A DNA stretch of 64,000 nucleotides from Streptomyces catenulae (GTDB lineage: Bacteria > Actinomycetota > Actinomycetes > Streptomycetales > Streptomycetaceae). The position numbers were made by a program, and so were the translations under genes. The notes under the pieces are model-generated. The model worked only from the letters and a program-made list of their open reading frames with translations, had not been told where the DNA came from and searched no databases. Positions 27,873 to 37,289 of this stretch are shown in pieces. The stretch's first letter is position 1. Every line of letters begins with the position of its first letter. The stretch lies in contig NZ_JODY01000003.1 in assembly GCF_000718015.1 (NCBI RefSeq), positions 410,192 through 474,191 of the forward strand, read 5' to 3'.

Positions 27873-27918
27873 AGCCAACGGATTTTCGTTGGGGATTCCC
27901 AAGGACCGGCGCTACCGT
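27873..27918. promoter_or_regulatory. Divergent promoters with operator 2 (CCAACG-N6-CGTTGG)
   Basis: CCAACG (27875-27880) and CGTTGG (27887-27892) form a perfect inverted repeat. Its left arm overlaps the minus-strand -35 TTGGCT (27873-27878; 17-bp spacer to TACCGT at 27850-27855). Its right arm overlaps the plus-strand -35 TTGGGG (27889-27894; 18-bp spacer to TACCGT at 27913-27918). Both promoters share the same -10 hexamer. The plus -10 ends only six bases before the MarR ATG, predicting a leaderless or nearly leaderless mRNA. Confidence 0.65.
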
Positions 27919-27924
27919 GGACCC

Positions 27925-28392
27925 ATGAGCGACGCCCCGTACGCCCCCCGCCGCATCCGTGTGCTGCCGAGCTGGTTGCTGGGGCGGGCCGCGGCCCGTG
28001 GGCACCGGCTGGTCGCCGAGGCGCTCGCCGCCGAGGGGCTGCGGATGATGCACCACGCGGTGCTCTCCGCGGTCGCCGAGAGCGGGCCGGTCTCCCAGGC
28101 GGAGCTGGGCCGCACCCTCGGCATCGACCCGAAGGACATGGTCGGCGTCGTCAACGATCTGCAACGGGACGGCCTGGTCACCCGGACACCCGACCCCGGG
28201 GACCGCAGGAAGAACGCCGTCGAGGTCTCCACGGCGGGACGCCGCGTCCTGCGCCGCACCCAGCGGCTCGGCGACCGCGCCAACGACGAGCTGACCGCCG
28301 CGCTGACCCCCGCCGAGCGCGAGCAGCTGATCGCGCTGCTCACCCGCATCGTGCGCCCGGCCGACGACGGCGCCGGGCCCGCCCGCGGCTGA
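27925..28392 (+). CDS. MarR-family transcriptional regulator
   Basis: The 155-aa protein has the MarR winged helix fold: AELGRTLGIDPKDMVGVVNDLQRDGLVTRTPDPGDRRKNAVEVSTAGRRVL (about residues 60-110) is the helix-turn-helix and wing, with the DxRRK motif typical of the family. It is divergent from the quinone oxidoreductase, and two inverted repeats cover both promoters, so it most likely represses both and responds to a quinone, aldehyde or phenolic ligand. No ribosome-binding site precedes ATG 27925, consistent with a leaderless transcript. Confidence 0.9.
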   Translation: MSDAPYAPRRIRVLPSWLLGRAAARGHRLVAEALAAEGLRMMHHAVLSAVAESGPVSQAELGRTLGIDPKDMVGVVNDLQRDGLVTRTPDPGDRRKNAVEVSTAGRRVLRRTQRLGDRANDELTAALTPAEREQLIALLTRIVRPADDGAGPARG

Positions 28393-28404
28393 CCGGCGCC
28401 CGGC

Positions 28405-29259
28405 TCAGCTCCCGGTGTCCGCCTCGTCCAGACCGAGGCGGTGCGCGCCCGCGTAGACGTTCATCGAGCTGCCGCGCAGAAAGCCGACCAGCGTCAGACC
28501 CGTCTCGGCGGCGAGGTCCACGGCGAGCGAGGACGGGGCGGAGACGGCGGCGAGCACCGGGATCCCGGCCATCACCGCCTTCTGCGCCAGCTCGAAGGAG
28601 GCGCGGCCGGAGACCATCAGGACACAGGACGACAGCGGCAGCCGGTCGTCCTGGAGCGCCCGTCCGACGACCTTGTCGACGGCGTTGTGCCGCCCGACGT
28701 CCTCGCGTACGTCCAGCAGTTCACCGTCCGGCGTGAACAGCGCCGCCGCGTGCAGCCCGCCCGTGCGGTCGAAGACCCGCTGGGCGGCGCGCAGCCGGTC
28801 GGGGAAGGTGCTCAGCAGCTCGGGTGTGAGCCGGACCGCGGTGCCGGGGGAGGAGTCCGGTGCCCAGCGCGCGGTGGTACGCACCGCCTCCAGGCTCGCC
28901 TTGCCGCACAGCCCGCACGACGACGAGGTGTAGACGTTCCGCTCCAGGCTGATGTCCGGCACCGCGACGCCGGGTGCGAGGCGGACGTCGACGACGTTGT
29001 AGGTGTTCGCGCCGTCGTCGGTGGCGCCGGCGCAGTAGACGATGTTCGCCAGCTCCGCGGCGGAGGCCAACACGCCCTCGCTGACCAGGAAACCGGCGGC
29101 GAGCGCGAAGTCGTCGCCCGGCGTGCGCATGGTGATCGCCAGCGGCTTGCCGTTGAGCCGGATCTCCAGCGGCTCCTCGACGACGAGGGTGTCCGGCCGG
29201 GCCCCCACGGAGCCGTCCCGTACGCGGATGACGCGGCGCCGTTCGGTGACCCGTCCCAT
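28405..29259 (-). CDS. fdhD: Formate dehydrogenase accessory sulfurtransferase FdhD
   Basis: The 284-aa protein carries the conserved CGLCGK motif with the sulfur-transferring cysteines C115 and C118, [19 protein letters not shown], the GRHNAVDK segment and [34 protein letters not shown]. FdhD passes sulfur from a cysteine desulfurase to the bis-MGD molybdenum cofactor of formate dehydrogenase. ATG 29259 is supported by GGAGG five bases upstream. The formate dehydrogenase itself is not in the window, but formate is the end product of the oxalate operon nearby, which fits. Confidence 0.95.
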   Translation of the reverse strand: MGRVTERRRVIRVRDGSVGARPDTLVVEEPLEIRLNGKPLAITMRTPGDDFALAAGFLVSEGVLASAAELANIVYCAGATDDGANTYNVVDVRLAPGVAVPDISLERNVYTSSSCGLCGKASLEAVRTTARWAPDSSPGTAVRLTPELLSTFPDRLRAAQRVFDRTGGLHAAALFTPDGELLDVREDVGRHNAVDKVVGRALQDDRLPLSSCVLMVSGRASFELAQKAVMAGIPVLAAVSAPSSLAVDLAAETGLTLVGFLRGSSMNVYAGAHRLGLDEADTGS

Positions 29260-29432
29260 GTCTGCCTCCACCCGCCGTAGGGCGCCCCGGTGTGCCGTCG
29301 CCGGTTGCGGGCGCGGCGGAACGGCGACAACCGTACAACGTACTCGGTAAACTGTAGACGATAGCCAATGGGCGGGCCGTCCGGTGCCGCCCCCGAGGGC
29401 CGCGCCCCGGCCACCACACCAAGGGGGACCCG

Positions 29433-30134
29433 ATGCTGTCCAGCGGACTGCCGCACGGAGCCGTCCCGAAGCTCGAACGGCCCGGCCCGTTGCGCGAGCG
29501 GGTCTACGAGGCACTGCTCGACCTCATCACCACCCGCGCCCTGCGCCCCGGCGCCCATCTGGTCGAGAGCGAACTCGCCGGACACCTCGGCGTCTCCCGG
29601 CAGCCGGTCCGCGAGGCGCTCCAGCGGCTGAACACCGACGGCTGGGTCGATCTGCGGCCCGCCCAGGGCGCGTTCGTCCACGAGCCGACCGAGGAGGAGG
29701 CCGACCAGCTGCTGACGGTCCGTACGCTGCTGGAGGCCGAGGCCGCCCGGCTGGCCGCCGCGCACACCGGGTCGCCCGGCATCGCCGCCCTGGAGGAGCT
29801 GTGCGTCACCGGGGAGCGCGCGGTGCGCGAGGACGACGTGGACGGCGCGGTCGCGGCCAACGCCGCCTTCCACGCCAAGGTGATGGAGCTGGCCGGGAAC
29901 GCCGTCCTCGCCGAGCTGGCCGCCCAGGTCGGCCGCCGGGTGCGCTGGTACTACACCCCGGTGGCCCGGCAGCGCGGCGCCCAGTCCTGGATCGAGCACC
30001 GCGAGCTGATCGCCGCCATCGCCGACCGCGACGAGGCCCGCGCCACCGCCGTGATGCGCGCCCACACCGAGCACACCCGCCGGACCTACCACGAGCGGGC
30101 GCGCGAGGACGGACCGGACGGACGGCACCCCTGA
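29433..30134 (+). CDS. GntR/FadR-type transcriptional regulator
   Basis: The 233-aa protein has a GntR winged helix ([63 protein letters not shown], residues 16-76) and a C-terminal FCD effector domain with the [14 protein letters not shown] and [13 protein letters not shown] segments, including metal-binding histidines. AAGGGGGA precedes ATG 29433. It is divergent from fdhD and close to the oxalate operon, so it is the best candidate regulator of that module, sensing an organic acid. A TACAGT half-site is shared between its own upstream region and the palindrome at 37354-37377. Confidence 0.9.
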   Translation: MLSSGLPHGAVPKLERPGPLRERVYEALLDLITTRALRPGAHLVESELAGHLGVSRQPVREALQRLNTDGWVDLRPAQGAFVHEPTEEEADQLLTVRTLLEAEAARLAAAHTGSPGIAALEELCVTGERAVREDDVDGAVAANAAFHAKVMELAGNAVLAELAAQVGRRVRWYYTPVARQRGAQSWIEHRELIAAIADRDEARATAVMRAHTEHTRRTYHERAREDGPDGRHP

Positions 30135-30255
30135 GCACCGGGGCGGCCCGGCCGCCCCGCCCGTTCCGCTCCCCGAGACGCCACTGACCGGCGCCGCGGC
30201 GGACCGGTAATCTGCATCCGATCACGCACCACCGATGACGAATGGCGAGACACGT

Positions 30256-30624
30256 ATGAGCGAGGAGAGCGCACCCGAGGCCGGCGAGGCGGCCGCCGTC
30301 TCCGACCGGGCGGCCCGGGAGCGGCTGCTCTACCTGCGCAGCAGCATCGACAACCTCGACGCGGCGCTGGTGCATCTGCTCGCCGAGCGGTTCAAGTGCA
30401 CCCAGCAGGTCGGCGAGTTGAAGGCCCGGCACAGCCTGCCGCCCGCCGATCCGGCCCGCGAGGCGGCCCAGATCGAGCGGCTGCGCACGCTCGCCGCCGA
30501 CGCCCGGCTCGACCCGGCGTTCGCCGAGAAGTTCCTCAACTTCATCATCAGCGAGGTGGTCCGCCACCACCGCGCCATCGCCGAGGGCACCCACGAGGCA
30601 CCGGGCACCCCCACCGACGGATGA
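30256..30624 (+). CDS. Chorismate mutase (AroQ type)
   Basis: The 122-aa product is a small all-helical AroQ chorismate mutase: RERLLYLRSSIDNLDAALVHLLAERFKCTQQVGELKARHSLPPADPAREAAQIERL, with the catalytic Arg/Lys pattern (R of LRSSID, K of ELKAR) and FAEKFLNFIISEVVRHH. It converts chorismate to prephenate for phenylalanine and tyrosine synthesis. ATG 30256 is preferred; an in-frame ATG at 30235 would add seven residues. It lies between the GntR gene and the convergent OFA transporter and is probably unrelated to oxalate metabolism. Confidence 0.85.
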   Translation: MSEESAPEAGEAAAVSDRAARERLLYLRSSIDNLDAALVHLLAERFKCTQQVGELKARHSLPPADPAREAAQIERLRTLAADARLDPAFAEKFLNFIISEVVRHHRAIAEGTHEAPGTPTDG

Positions 30625-30629
30625 CCGGA

Positions 30630-30659
30630 GCGGGCGGCGCCTGCCCCGGCACCGCCCGC
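30630..30659. terminator. Convergent hairpin after chorismate mutase
   Basis: Twelve-bp stem with one mismatch (arms 30630-30641 and 30648-30659) between the convergent chorismate mutase and OFA-transporter genes. Confidence 0.5.
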
Positions 30660-30676
30660 CCCGATCCGTACCCCGC

Positions 30677-32131
30677 TCAGATCAGCTCCCGGCTGACCTT
30701 CCGCTCCCCGGCCACCGCCGCCCGCGGCCGTTCCCGGCCCGGCTGCCGCAGCAGCAGCGTGCACCCGGCCGCCAGCAGCGAGATCCCCCCGGCCAGCGCG
30801 TAGGCGCCGTCGTACCCCCAGGCGCCCACCACCATCGAGCCGAGCCCGCCGCCGAACAGCCCGCTGATCAGCTTGCCGCTGTAGACCAGGCCGTAGTTGG
30901 TGGCGTTGTAGTTCTCCCCGAAGTAGTCCGGGGTCAGCGTCGCGAAGAGCGGGTAGAACGCGCCGCCGCCGAAGCCGGAGAGGAACGCGAAGAAGAGGAA
31001 CAGCCACTCGCTGTGGACGTTCCCCGCCCAGATCACCCCGAACTGCGCGAGACCCAGCACCACGATCACGACGACCAGCGTGGTCTTACGGCCCCACAGG
31101 TCCGACAGCCACCCCACGACGGCCCGCCCGACGCCGTTGACGACGGACATCACCCCCATCGACGAGGCGGCCACCAGCGGCCCGAAGCCGACCTCCCGCG
31201 CGTAGTCCACCTGGAACGAGATCCCGAAGATCGACACCCCGGCCGTCAGCACCACCGACAGCCACATCAGCGGCAACATCCCGCTGCGCAGCGCCTCCTT
31301 CGGGGTGAACTGCCGTACCGCGGGCGGGTTCTTCGCCAGGCTCGCCGCGCTCCGCCGGTCGCCCGCGGGTGCCACGCCGCCCGGCTTCCCGGTCGGCGGC
31401 GGGATGTGCGGCGGCCACCAGTTCGGCGGCGGATCCCGGAAGAACCACGCACAGGCCGCCACCACGACCAGCACGTACACCCCGATGAGGTCCAGCACCT
31501 CGGCGTAGTCGGAGGTGTCGAAGGCGTAGTTGAAGAGGAAGATGAACGGCAGCGCGCCGTAGGCGAAGCCGCCGTTGACGAAGCCGGTCTTCGCGCCCCG
31601 CCGCTCCGGGAACCACTTGCCGACCATGTTGATGCAGGTCGCGTAGATCAGCCCCGAACCGAGACCGCCGACCACGCCGAAACCGACCAGCGCCCACGCC
31701 ACGCTCTCCAGGTGCGCCAGCGCCGCGAAGCCCACCAGGCACAGCACCGAACCGAGGTACATCGCCCACCGCGCGGTGAGCACCCCCCGCTCCCGTAACC
31801 ACCCCGCCGGGAAGGCGATGCCCGCCTGGAAGAAGACCCAGACGCTCAGAATCCAGAAGGTGTCGCTCTGCGACCAGCCGTGCGCCCGCGAGAGCGTGTC
31901 CTCCGCGGAGCCGTACGCGTACTCCGACACGCTGATCGCCATCATCGCGACCCACGGCAGATACACCATCAACTTGCGGGAGTGGCCCAGTAGTTGGCGG
32001 TCACTCTCGCCGATCCGGTAGACCCGCCCCTTGCCGTCCGTGACATTGCGGTACCCGGCCCGCCGGTCCGCGCCGCCGCCGTCCCCGTCGTCCCCGTTCC
32101 TGTCCTCGTCCCGTTCCGTCTCCGTGCTCAT
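30677..32131 (-). CDS. OFA-family MFS transporter (oxalate/formate antiporter-like), TTA codon
   Basis: The 484-aa protein is a 12-helix major facilitator of the oxalate/formate antiporter (OFA) family, with a 45-residue acidic N-terminus, GWSQSDTFWILSVWVFFQAG, GLGSGLIYATCINMVGKWFPERRGAKTGFVNGGFAYG, and GWLSDLWGRKT between helices 8 and 9. Given the frc and TPP-decarboxylase genes upstream on the same strand, exchange of oxalate for formate is the likely role. The leucine in AGWLRERG is encoded by TTA at 31797-31799 (minus strand), the only in-frame TTA noticed in the window, so translation probably needs the bldA tRNA. It starts 75 bases after the synthetase stop. Confidence 0.85.
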   Translation of the reverse strand: MSTETERDEDRNGDDGDGGGADRRAGYRNVTDGKGRVYRIGESDRQLLGHSRKLMVYLPWVAMMAISVSEYAYGSAEDTLSRAHGWSQSDTFWILSVWVFFQAGIAFPAGWLRERGVLTARWAMYLGSVLCLVGFAALAHLESVAWALVGFGVVGGLGSGLIYATCINMVGKWFPERRGAKTGFVNGGFAYGALPFIFLFNYAFDTSDYAEVLDLIGVYVLVVVAACAWFFRDPPPNWWPPHIPPPTGKPGGVAPAGDRRSAASLAKNPPAVRQFTPKEALRSGMLPLMWLSVVLTAGVSIFGISFQVDYAREVGFGPLVAASSMGVMSVVNGVGRAVVGWLSDLWGRKTTLVVVIVVLGLAQFGVIWAGNVHSEWLFLFFAFLSGFGGGAFYPLFATLTPDYFGENYNATNYGLVYSGKLISGLFGGGLGSMVVGAWGYDGAYALAGGISLLAAGCTLLLRQPGRERPRAAVAGERKVSRELI

Positions 32132-32206
32132 CGTCCGTCGCCTGCCCCTCGCATGGATGCCGTCAGTTCCCCCCTGTCCGCACTCCGCACGTCCCCGTGC
32201 CCGCTC

Positions 32207-34366
32207 TCACGGCAGCCGCCCCGCGGCCCGCGCCCAGCGGTACTTCGCCCTGAGCACCGCCACCGGCTTCTCCGTCGTGTACGGATACGCCACGACGCCC
32301 CGCTCGAAGAGGTACGCGCACGCCTCCTCGACCTCGGTGTCCCCGGCCAACGACGCCACCACCGGCTTCTCGATCCCGCGCGCCCGGAACTCCGCGACCA
32401 GCCGCGCCGTCAGCTCCGCGAAGACCATCGGCGGGGTGACCAGCGTGTGCCAGTAGCCGAGCACCAGCGCATGGATCCGGGGATCCGTAAGGCCCAGCCG
32501 GATCGTCGCCTCGTACGTCGACGGTGGCTCCCCGCCCGTGATGTCCACCGGGTTCCCCGCCGCCCCGAACGGCGGGATGAACCGCCGGAACGCCGCGTCG
32601 AGATCGGCGGGGATGTCCATCAGCCGCAGCCCGTTGTCGACGATCGCGTCCGACAGCAGCACCCCCGAACCGCCCGCACCGGTGATCACCACGACGTTGT
32701 CCCCGGCGGGCGTCGGCAGCACCGGCAGCGCCCGGGCGTACTCCAGCATCTCCGCCAGCCCCGGCGCCCGGATCACGCCCGCCTGCCGCAGGATGTCGTC
32801 GTAGACCGCGTCGTCCCCGGCCAGCGCCCCGGTGTGGGAACCGGCCGCCCGCGCGCCCGCGCTCGTCCGCCCCGCCTTCAGCACCACCACCGGCTTGTGT
32901 GGCACCGTCGCCCGCGCCGCCGCCACGAACGCCCGGCCGTCCTTGAGATCCTCCAGATGCATCGCCACACAGTCGGTGCGCTCGTCCTCGGCGAAGTAGG
33001 TGAGCAGATCGTCCTCGTCGACGTCCGCCTTGTTGCCGAGCCCGACGATCGCCGAGACGCCCGTCCCGGTGGCCCGCGCGAAGCCCAGGATCGCCATCCC
33101 GATCCCGCCGGACTGCGAGGTCAGCGCCGTCCCGCCGCGCACGTCGTACGGCGTGCAGAAGGTGGCGCAGAGGTCCTGCCAGGTGGAGTAGTAGCCGTAG
33201 ATGTTCGGCCCCAGCAGCCGGATGCCGTACTCCTCGCCGATCGCCACCAGCCGCTCCTGGAGGGCGTGTTCACCGGTCTCGGCGAAGCCGGAGGGGATCA
33301 GTACGGCGTTCGGGATGCCCTTGCGCCCGGCCTCCTCCAGCGCCGCGGGCACCAGCGGCGCCGGAATGGCGAACACCGCCACATCCACCTCACCGGGCAC
33401 CTCACCCACCGAGCGGTACGCCTTACGGCCCAGGATGTCGTCGGACTTCGGGTTCACCGGATGGATCTCGCCGGGGAAACCGCCGTCGACGAGGTTGCGC
33501 ATCACCGAGTTGCCGATCTTGCCGGGCTCCGCCGACGCCCCGATCACCGCGACCGACCGCGGACGCATCAGCCGCCGCATCGCGGTCAGGATCTCCTCCC
33601 GCGAACGCCGCCGCCGCTCGACCGGCGCGCCCTGCGCCAGCAGGATCCGCACATCCGCGGCGCGCACCCCGTCCGCCGACGCGAACACCGGGTTGAGATC
33701 GATCTCCGCGATCTCCGGGAAGTCCCCGGCCAGTTCCGAGGTCCGTACGATCAGCTCGGTCAGCGCCGCGCGGTCCACCGGCGGCGCGCCCCGCACCCCG
33801 CGCAGCACCTCCGCCGCCCGGATCGAGTCCAGCATCGACGCGGCGTCCGCCGTGTCCGCGGGCGCCAGCCGGAAGGTGACGTCACCCAACGCCTCCACCA
33901 GCACCCCGCCGAGCCCGAACGCCACCACCTTCCCGAACGTCGGATCCGTCACCGCCCCGACGATCACCTCCTGACCGCCGGAGACCATCTCCTGGACCAG
34001 CACCCCGTCGATCCGCGCCCCGGGGGAGTGCGCCACAGCGCTCCGGACGATGTCGCAGAAGGCGGTGCGTACCTCGGCGGCGGATGCCAGCGCGGTCCGC
34101 ACCCCGCCCGCCTCCGTCTTGTGCACGATGTCCGGCGAGACGATCTTCAACGCCACCGGGAACCCGATCCGGTCGGCCAGCGCCACCGCGTCGTCGACGG
34201 TCTCCGCCAGCCCCTCCGCCGGGGTCGCGATGCCGTACGCCTCGGCCACCCGACGGCCCTCGGGCGCGGTCAGCGCGGTACGCCCCTCGGCCCGCGCCGC
34301 CGCCAGCACCGCCCGCACCATCTCCGTCCGGCCGTCCAACGGCCGGTGCTCTCCGTGCTCCGCCAT
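32207..34366 (-). CDS. NDP-forming acyl-CoA synthetase (acetate--CoA ligase family)
   Basis: The 719-aa protein has an ATP-grasp domain first (about 12-245, with VALKIVSPDIVHKTEAGGV), then a CoA-binding Rossmann domain (about 268-400, SVAVIGASAEPGKIGNSVMRNL) and a succinyl-CoA-ligase-like flavodoxin domain (from about 405, with GSHTGALAG near 509-517). Such fused enzymes make or break acyl-CoA with ATP/ADP. Its ATG overlaps the frc stop by one base (TGATG), so it is coupled to frc. In this operon it may activate oxalate to prime the CoA cycle, or recover energy from formyl-CoA. Both are inference. Confidence 0.85.
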   Translation of the reverse strand: MAEHGEHRPLDGRTEMVRAVLAAARAEGRTALTAPEGRRVAEAYGIATPAEGLAETVDDAVALADRIGFPVALKIVSPDIVHKTEAGGVRTALASAAEVRTAFCDIVRSAVAHSPGARIDGVLVQEMVSGGQEVIVGAVTDPTFGKVVAFGLGGVLVEALGDVTFRLAPADTADAASMLDSIRAAEVLRGVRGAPPVDRAALTELIVRTSELAGDFPEIAEIDLNPVFASADGVRAADVRILLAQGAPVERRRRSREEILTAMRRLMRPRSVAVIGASAEPGKIGNSVMRNLVDGGFPGEIHPVNPKSDDILGRKAYRSVGEVPGEVDVAVFAIPAPLVPAALEEAGRKGIPNAVLIPSGFAETGEHALQERLVAIGEEYGIRLLGPNIYGYYSTWQDLCATFCTPYDVRGGTALTSQSGGIGMAILGFARATGTGVSAIVGLGNKADVDEDDLLTYFAEDERTDCVAMHLEDLKDGRAFVAAARATVPHKPVVVLKAGRTSAGARAAGSHTGALAGDDAVYDDILRQAGVIRAPGLAEMLEYARALPVLPTPAGDNVVVITGAGGSGVLLSDAIVDNGLRLMDIPADLDAAFRRFIPPFGAAGNPVDITGGEPPSTYEATIRLGLTDPRIHALVLGYWHTLVTPPMVFAELTARLVAEFRARGIEKPVVASLAGDTEVEEACAYLFERGVVAYPYTTEKPVAVLRAKYRWARAAGRLP

Positions 34367-35595
34367 CAGATGACTCCGTTCTCCTCGAGCAGCCGCAGTT
34401 CCTCGTCGGCGAGCCCCAACTCGCCGCCGTACACCTCCTGGTTGTGCTCGCCCAGCAGCGGCGAACGGTCGACGTCGACGGGGGAGTCGGACAGCTTCAG
34501 CGGCGAGCCGACGGTGGTGAACGCGCCGCGCTCGGGGTGGTCGACGGTCACCACCATCCCGTCGGCGACCAGCGACGCGTCCTCGATCAGCTCCTTCGTC
34601 GACAGCACCGGACCGCACGGGATGTTGTGGGCGTTGAGCCGCTCCAGCACCTCCCACTTGGGCAGCGTCGCGCTCCACTCCTCGATCAGCTGGAACATCT
34701 TCGCCAGCTTCGGCAGCCGCGCCTCCGGCGTCGCCCACTCCGGATCGTCCGCCAGCTCGGGCCGCCCGATCAGTTCGGTCAGCGGACGCCAGCCGACCGG
34801 CTGCACGATCACGTACACGTAGTCGTTCGGACCGCCGGGCGCGCACCGCACCGCCCAGCCGGGCTGCCCGCCGCCGCTGGCGTTGCCGCTGCGCGGCACC
34901 TCCGCGCCGAAGCTCTCGTTCGGGTACTCGGCCAGCGCGCCGTGCGCCAGCCGCTGCTGGTCCCGGATCTTGACCCGGCACAGGTTCAGCACCGCGTGCT
35001 GCATCGCGACGTTCACCCGCTGCCCGCGCCCCGTGCGTTCGCGCTGGTAGAGCGCGGCGAGAATGCCCGCGACGCAGTGCACACCGGTCCCCGAGTCGCC
35101 GATCTGGGCGCCGGTCGCCAGCGGCGGTCCGTCCTCGAACCCGGTCGTCGCCATCGCCCCGCCCATCGCCTGGGCCACCACCTCGTACGCCTTGAACGCG
35201 GTGTACGGGCCGTCGCCGAAGCCCTTGATGGAGGCGTAGACCAGCCGCGGGTTGATCTCCTGGATGCGCTCCCAGGGGAAGCCCATCCGGTCGACGGCGC
35301 CGGGGCCGAAGTTCTCCACCAGCACATCGCTGCGGGCGATCAGCTCGGTGAGCAGCTCCTTGCCGCGCGGGCTCTTGGTGTTGAGGGTGATGCTCCGCTT
35401 GTTGCAGTTGAGCATCGTGAAGTAGAGGGAGTCGGCGTCCGGTACGTCGCGCAGCTGCCGCCGCGTGATGTCCCCGGTGGTCGCCTCCAGCTTGACCACG
35501 TCCGCACCGAGCCAGGCCAGCAACTGCGTGGCGGAGGGACCGGACTGCACATGCGTCATGTCGAGGACGCGAATGCCCTCAAGTGCCTTGGTCAC
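34366..35595 (-). CDS. frc: Formyl-CoA:oxalate CoA-transferase
   Basis: The 409-aa class III (CaiB/BaiF) CoA-transferase closely resembles formyl-CoA transferase: [20 protein letters not shown] at the start, [29 protein letters not shown], the catalytic Asp in GDSGTGVH (Asp 167) and the glycine loop GGGQPGW at 241-247. It moves CoA from formyl-CoA to oxalate, giving oxalyl-CoA and formate. It starts with GTG at 35593-35595 after GAGGTGA. It lies 11 bases after the TPP-enzyme stop and overlaps the synthetase start, forming one operon. Confidence 0.93.
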   Translation of the reverse strand: MTKALEGIRVLDMTHVQSGPSATQLLAWLGADVVKLEATTGDITRRQLRDVPDADSLYFTMLNCNKRSITLNTKSPRGKELLTELIARSDVLVENFGPGAVDRMGFPWERIQEINPRLVYASIKGFGDGPYTAFKAYEVVAQAMGGAMATTGFEDGPPLATGAQIGDSGTGVHCVAGILAALYQRERTGRGQRVNVAMQHAVLNLCRVKIRDQQRLAHGALAEYPNESFGAEVPRSGNASGGGQPGWAVRCAPGGPNDYVYVIVQPVGWRPLTELIGRPELADDPEWATPEARLPKLAKMFQLIEEWSATLPKWEVLERLNAHNIPCGPVLSTKELIEDASLVADGMVVTVDHPERGAFTTVGSPLKLSDSPVDVDRSPLLGEHNQEVYGGELGLADEELRLLEENGVI

Positions 35596-35606
35596 GACGG
35601 TTCACC

Positions 35607-37289
35607 TCACTTGTACATCGTCTGGTTCATCGTTCCGGGGGCGTAGGCGTCCGGATCCACCCACACATTGATCAGCGACGGCTTCCCGCTCTCCCGCGCC
35701 CGCTCCAGCGCCGGCCGGATCTGCGCCGGATCGCGCACCTCCTCGCCGTGGCCGCCGAGCATCCGCGCGAACTGGTCGTACGGCACATCGCCGAGGGTGT
35801 TGCCGACCCGCTCCCGCGCGTCGCCGTACTTGGCGCGCTGGCCGTAACGGATCTGGTTCATCGAGGAGTTGTTGCCGACGATCCCGACGAACGGCAGGTC
35901 GAAGCGGACCAGCGTCTCGAAGTCCCAGCCGGTCAGCGAGAACGCGCCGTCCCCGAAGAGCGCCACGACCTCCTTCTCCGGCCGCGCCTGCTTCGCCGCC
36001 ATCACGAACGGCACCCCGACGCCGAGCGTCCCCAGCGGCCCCGGGTCCATCCAGTGCCCCGGCGCCTTCGGCTGCACCACCTGCCCGGAGAAGGTGACGA
36101 TGTCGCCGCCGTCCCCGATGTAGACCGAGTCCTCGGTCAGGAAGTCGTTGATCTCGCTGACCAGCCGGTACGGGTGGATCGGGTGCGCGTCCGAACGCAG
36201 CTGCGGCAGCCGCTTCTCCAGCGCCGCCCGCTCCACGCCCCGCAGCTCCTCCAGCCACTCCTTGCGCTGCACGGACCCGCCCGCCGACTGCCCGGACGCG
36301 GCCTCGGCGACGGCGGTGAGCACCAGCCCCGCGTCGCCCACGATCCCCAGATCCACATCGCGGTTCTTGCCGACGGTGCGGTAGTCCAGATCGATCTGGA
36401 CGACGGTGGCGTCCGGCGACAGCCGCTTGCCGTACCCCATCCGGAAGTCGAACGGCGTCCCGACGATCACGATCACATCGGCGCGCGAGAAGGCGTGCCG
36501 CCGCGAGAGCTGGAAGTGGTGCGGATCCCCGGGCGGCAGCGTCCCGCGCCCGGCGCCGTTCATGTACGCGGGGATGTTCAGCTCCCGCACCAGCGAGGTG
36601 GCCGCGTCGGTGGCGCGCGTCGTCCAGACCTGGCTGCCCAGCAGGATCGCCGGACGCTCGGCCCGCACCAGCAGATCGGCGAGCTTCTGCACATCGGCCG
36701 GGTCGCCCGGCGACCGCGTCGAGGCCCGGTACCGCCCGGCCTGCGGCACCCGCGCCTGCTCCCGCGGCACCTTGGCGTCGAGCACGTCCCGGGGGATCTC
36801 CAGGAACGACGGCCCGGGCGCACCGTGGTAGCACTCGCGGAACGCCATCGAGACCATGTCGGCGGCGCGCGCGGTGTCCGGCACGGTCGCCGCGAACTTG
36901 GTGATCGGCGTCATCATGTCGACGTGCGGCAGGTCCTGCAGCGACCCCATCTTGTGCTGGGTGCTCGCCCCCTGCCCGCCGATCAGCAGCATCGGCGACT
37001 CCGCCCGGAAGGCGTTGGCGACCCCGGTGACCGCATCCGTCGTCCCGGGCCCCGCGGTGACCACCGCGCACCCCGGCTTCCCGGTGATCCGCGCGTACCC
37101 GTCCGCGGCGTGCGCGGCGACCTGCTCATGCCGTACGTCGATGACGTCGATGCCCTCGTCGACGCAGCCGTCGTAGATGTCGATGATGTGCCCGCCGCAG
37201 AGGGTGTAGACGACGTCCACACCCTCCGCCTTGAGCGCCTTCGCAACCAGGTGCCCGCCGGAGATGAGGTCCTGTGCGTCCTCGGGCAT
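35607..37289 (-). CDS. TPP-dependent decarboxylase/lyase, probable oxalyl-CoA decarboxylase
   Basis: The 560-aa enzyme has the thiamine-diphosphate fold of the acetolactate synthase/oxalyl-CoA decarboxylase group. The cofactor-activating Glu is in RHEQVAAHAADGYAR (E55) and the TPP/Mg motif spans GDG (446-448) to NN (473-474). The frc partner directly downstream and the OFA transporter argue for oxalyl-CoA to formyl-CoA plus CO2. However, sequence similarity to Oxalobacter Oxc is not obvious, and 2-hydroxyacyl-CoA lyase, which also yields formyl-CoA, is a real alternative. No ilvN follows, which argues against acetolactate synthase. It is the first gene of the operon. Confidence 0.65.
   Translation of the reverse strand: MPEDAQDLISGGHLVAKALKAEGVDVVYTLCGGHIIDIYDGCVDEGIDVIDVRHEQVAAHAADGYARITGKPGCAVVTAGPGTTDAVTGVANAFRAESPMLLIGGQGASTQHKMGSLQDLPHVDMMTPITKFAATVPDTARAADMVSMAFRECYHGAPGPSFLEIPRDVLDAKVPREQARVPQAGRYRASTRSPGDPADVQKLADLLVRAERPAILLGSQVWTTRATDAATSLVRELNIPAYMNGAGRGTLPPGDPHHFQLSRRHAFSRADVIVIVGTPFDFRMGYGKRLSPDATVVQIDLDYRTVGKNRDVDLGIVGDAGLVLTAVAEAASGQSAGGSVQRKEWLEELRGVERAALEKRLPQLRSDAHPIHPYRLVSEINDFLTEDSVYIGDGGDIVTFSGQVVQPKAPGHWMDPGPLGTLGVGVPFVMAAKQARPEKEVVALFGDGAFSLTGWDFETLVRFDLPFVGIVGNNSSMNQIRYGQRAKYGDARERVGNTLGDVPYDQFARMLGGHGEEVRDPAQIRPALERARESGKPSLINVWVDPDAYAPGTMNQTMYK

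Noticed and set aside
35607..37289. Annotation as acetolactate synthase large subunit (ilvB)
   Set aside because: No ilvN or ilvC follows; the gene is in an operon with a clear formyl-CoA transferase and an OFA transporter.
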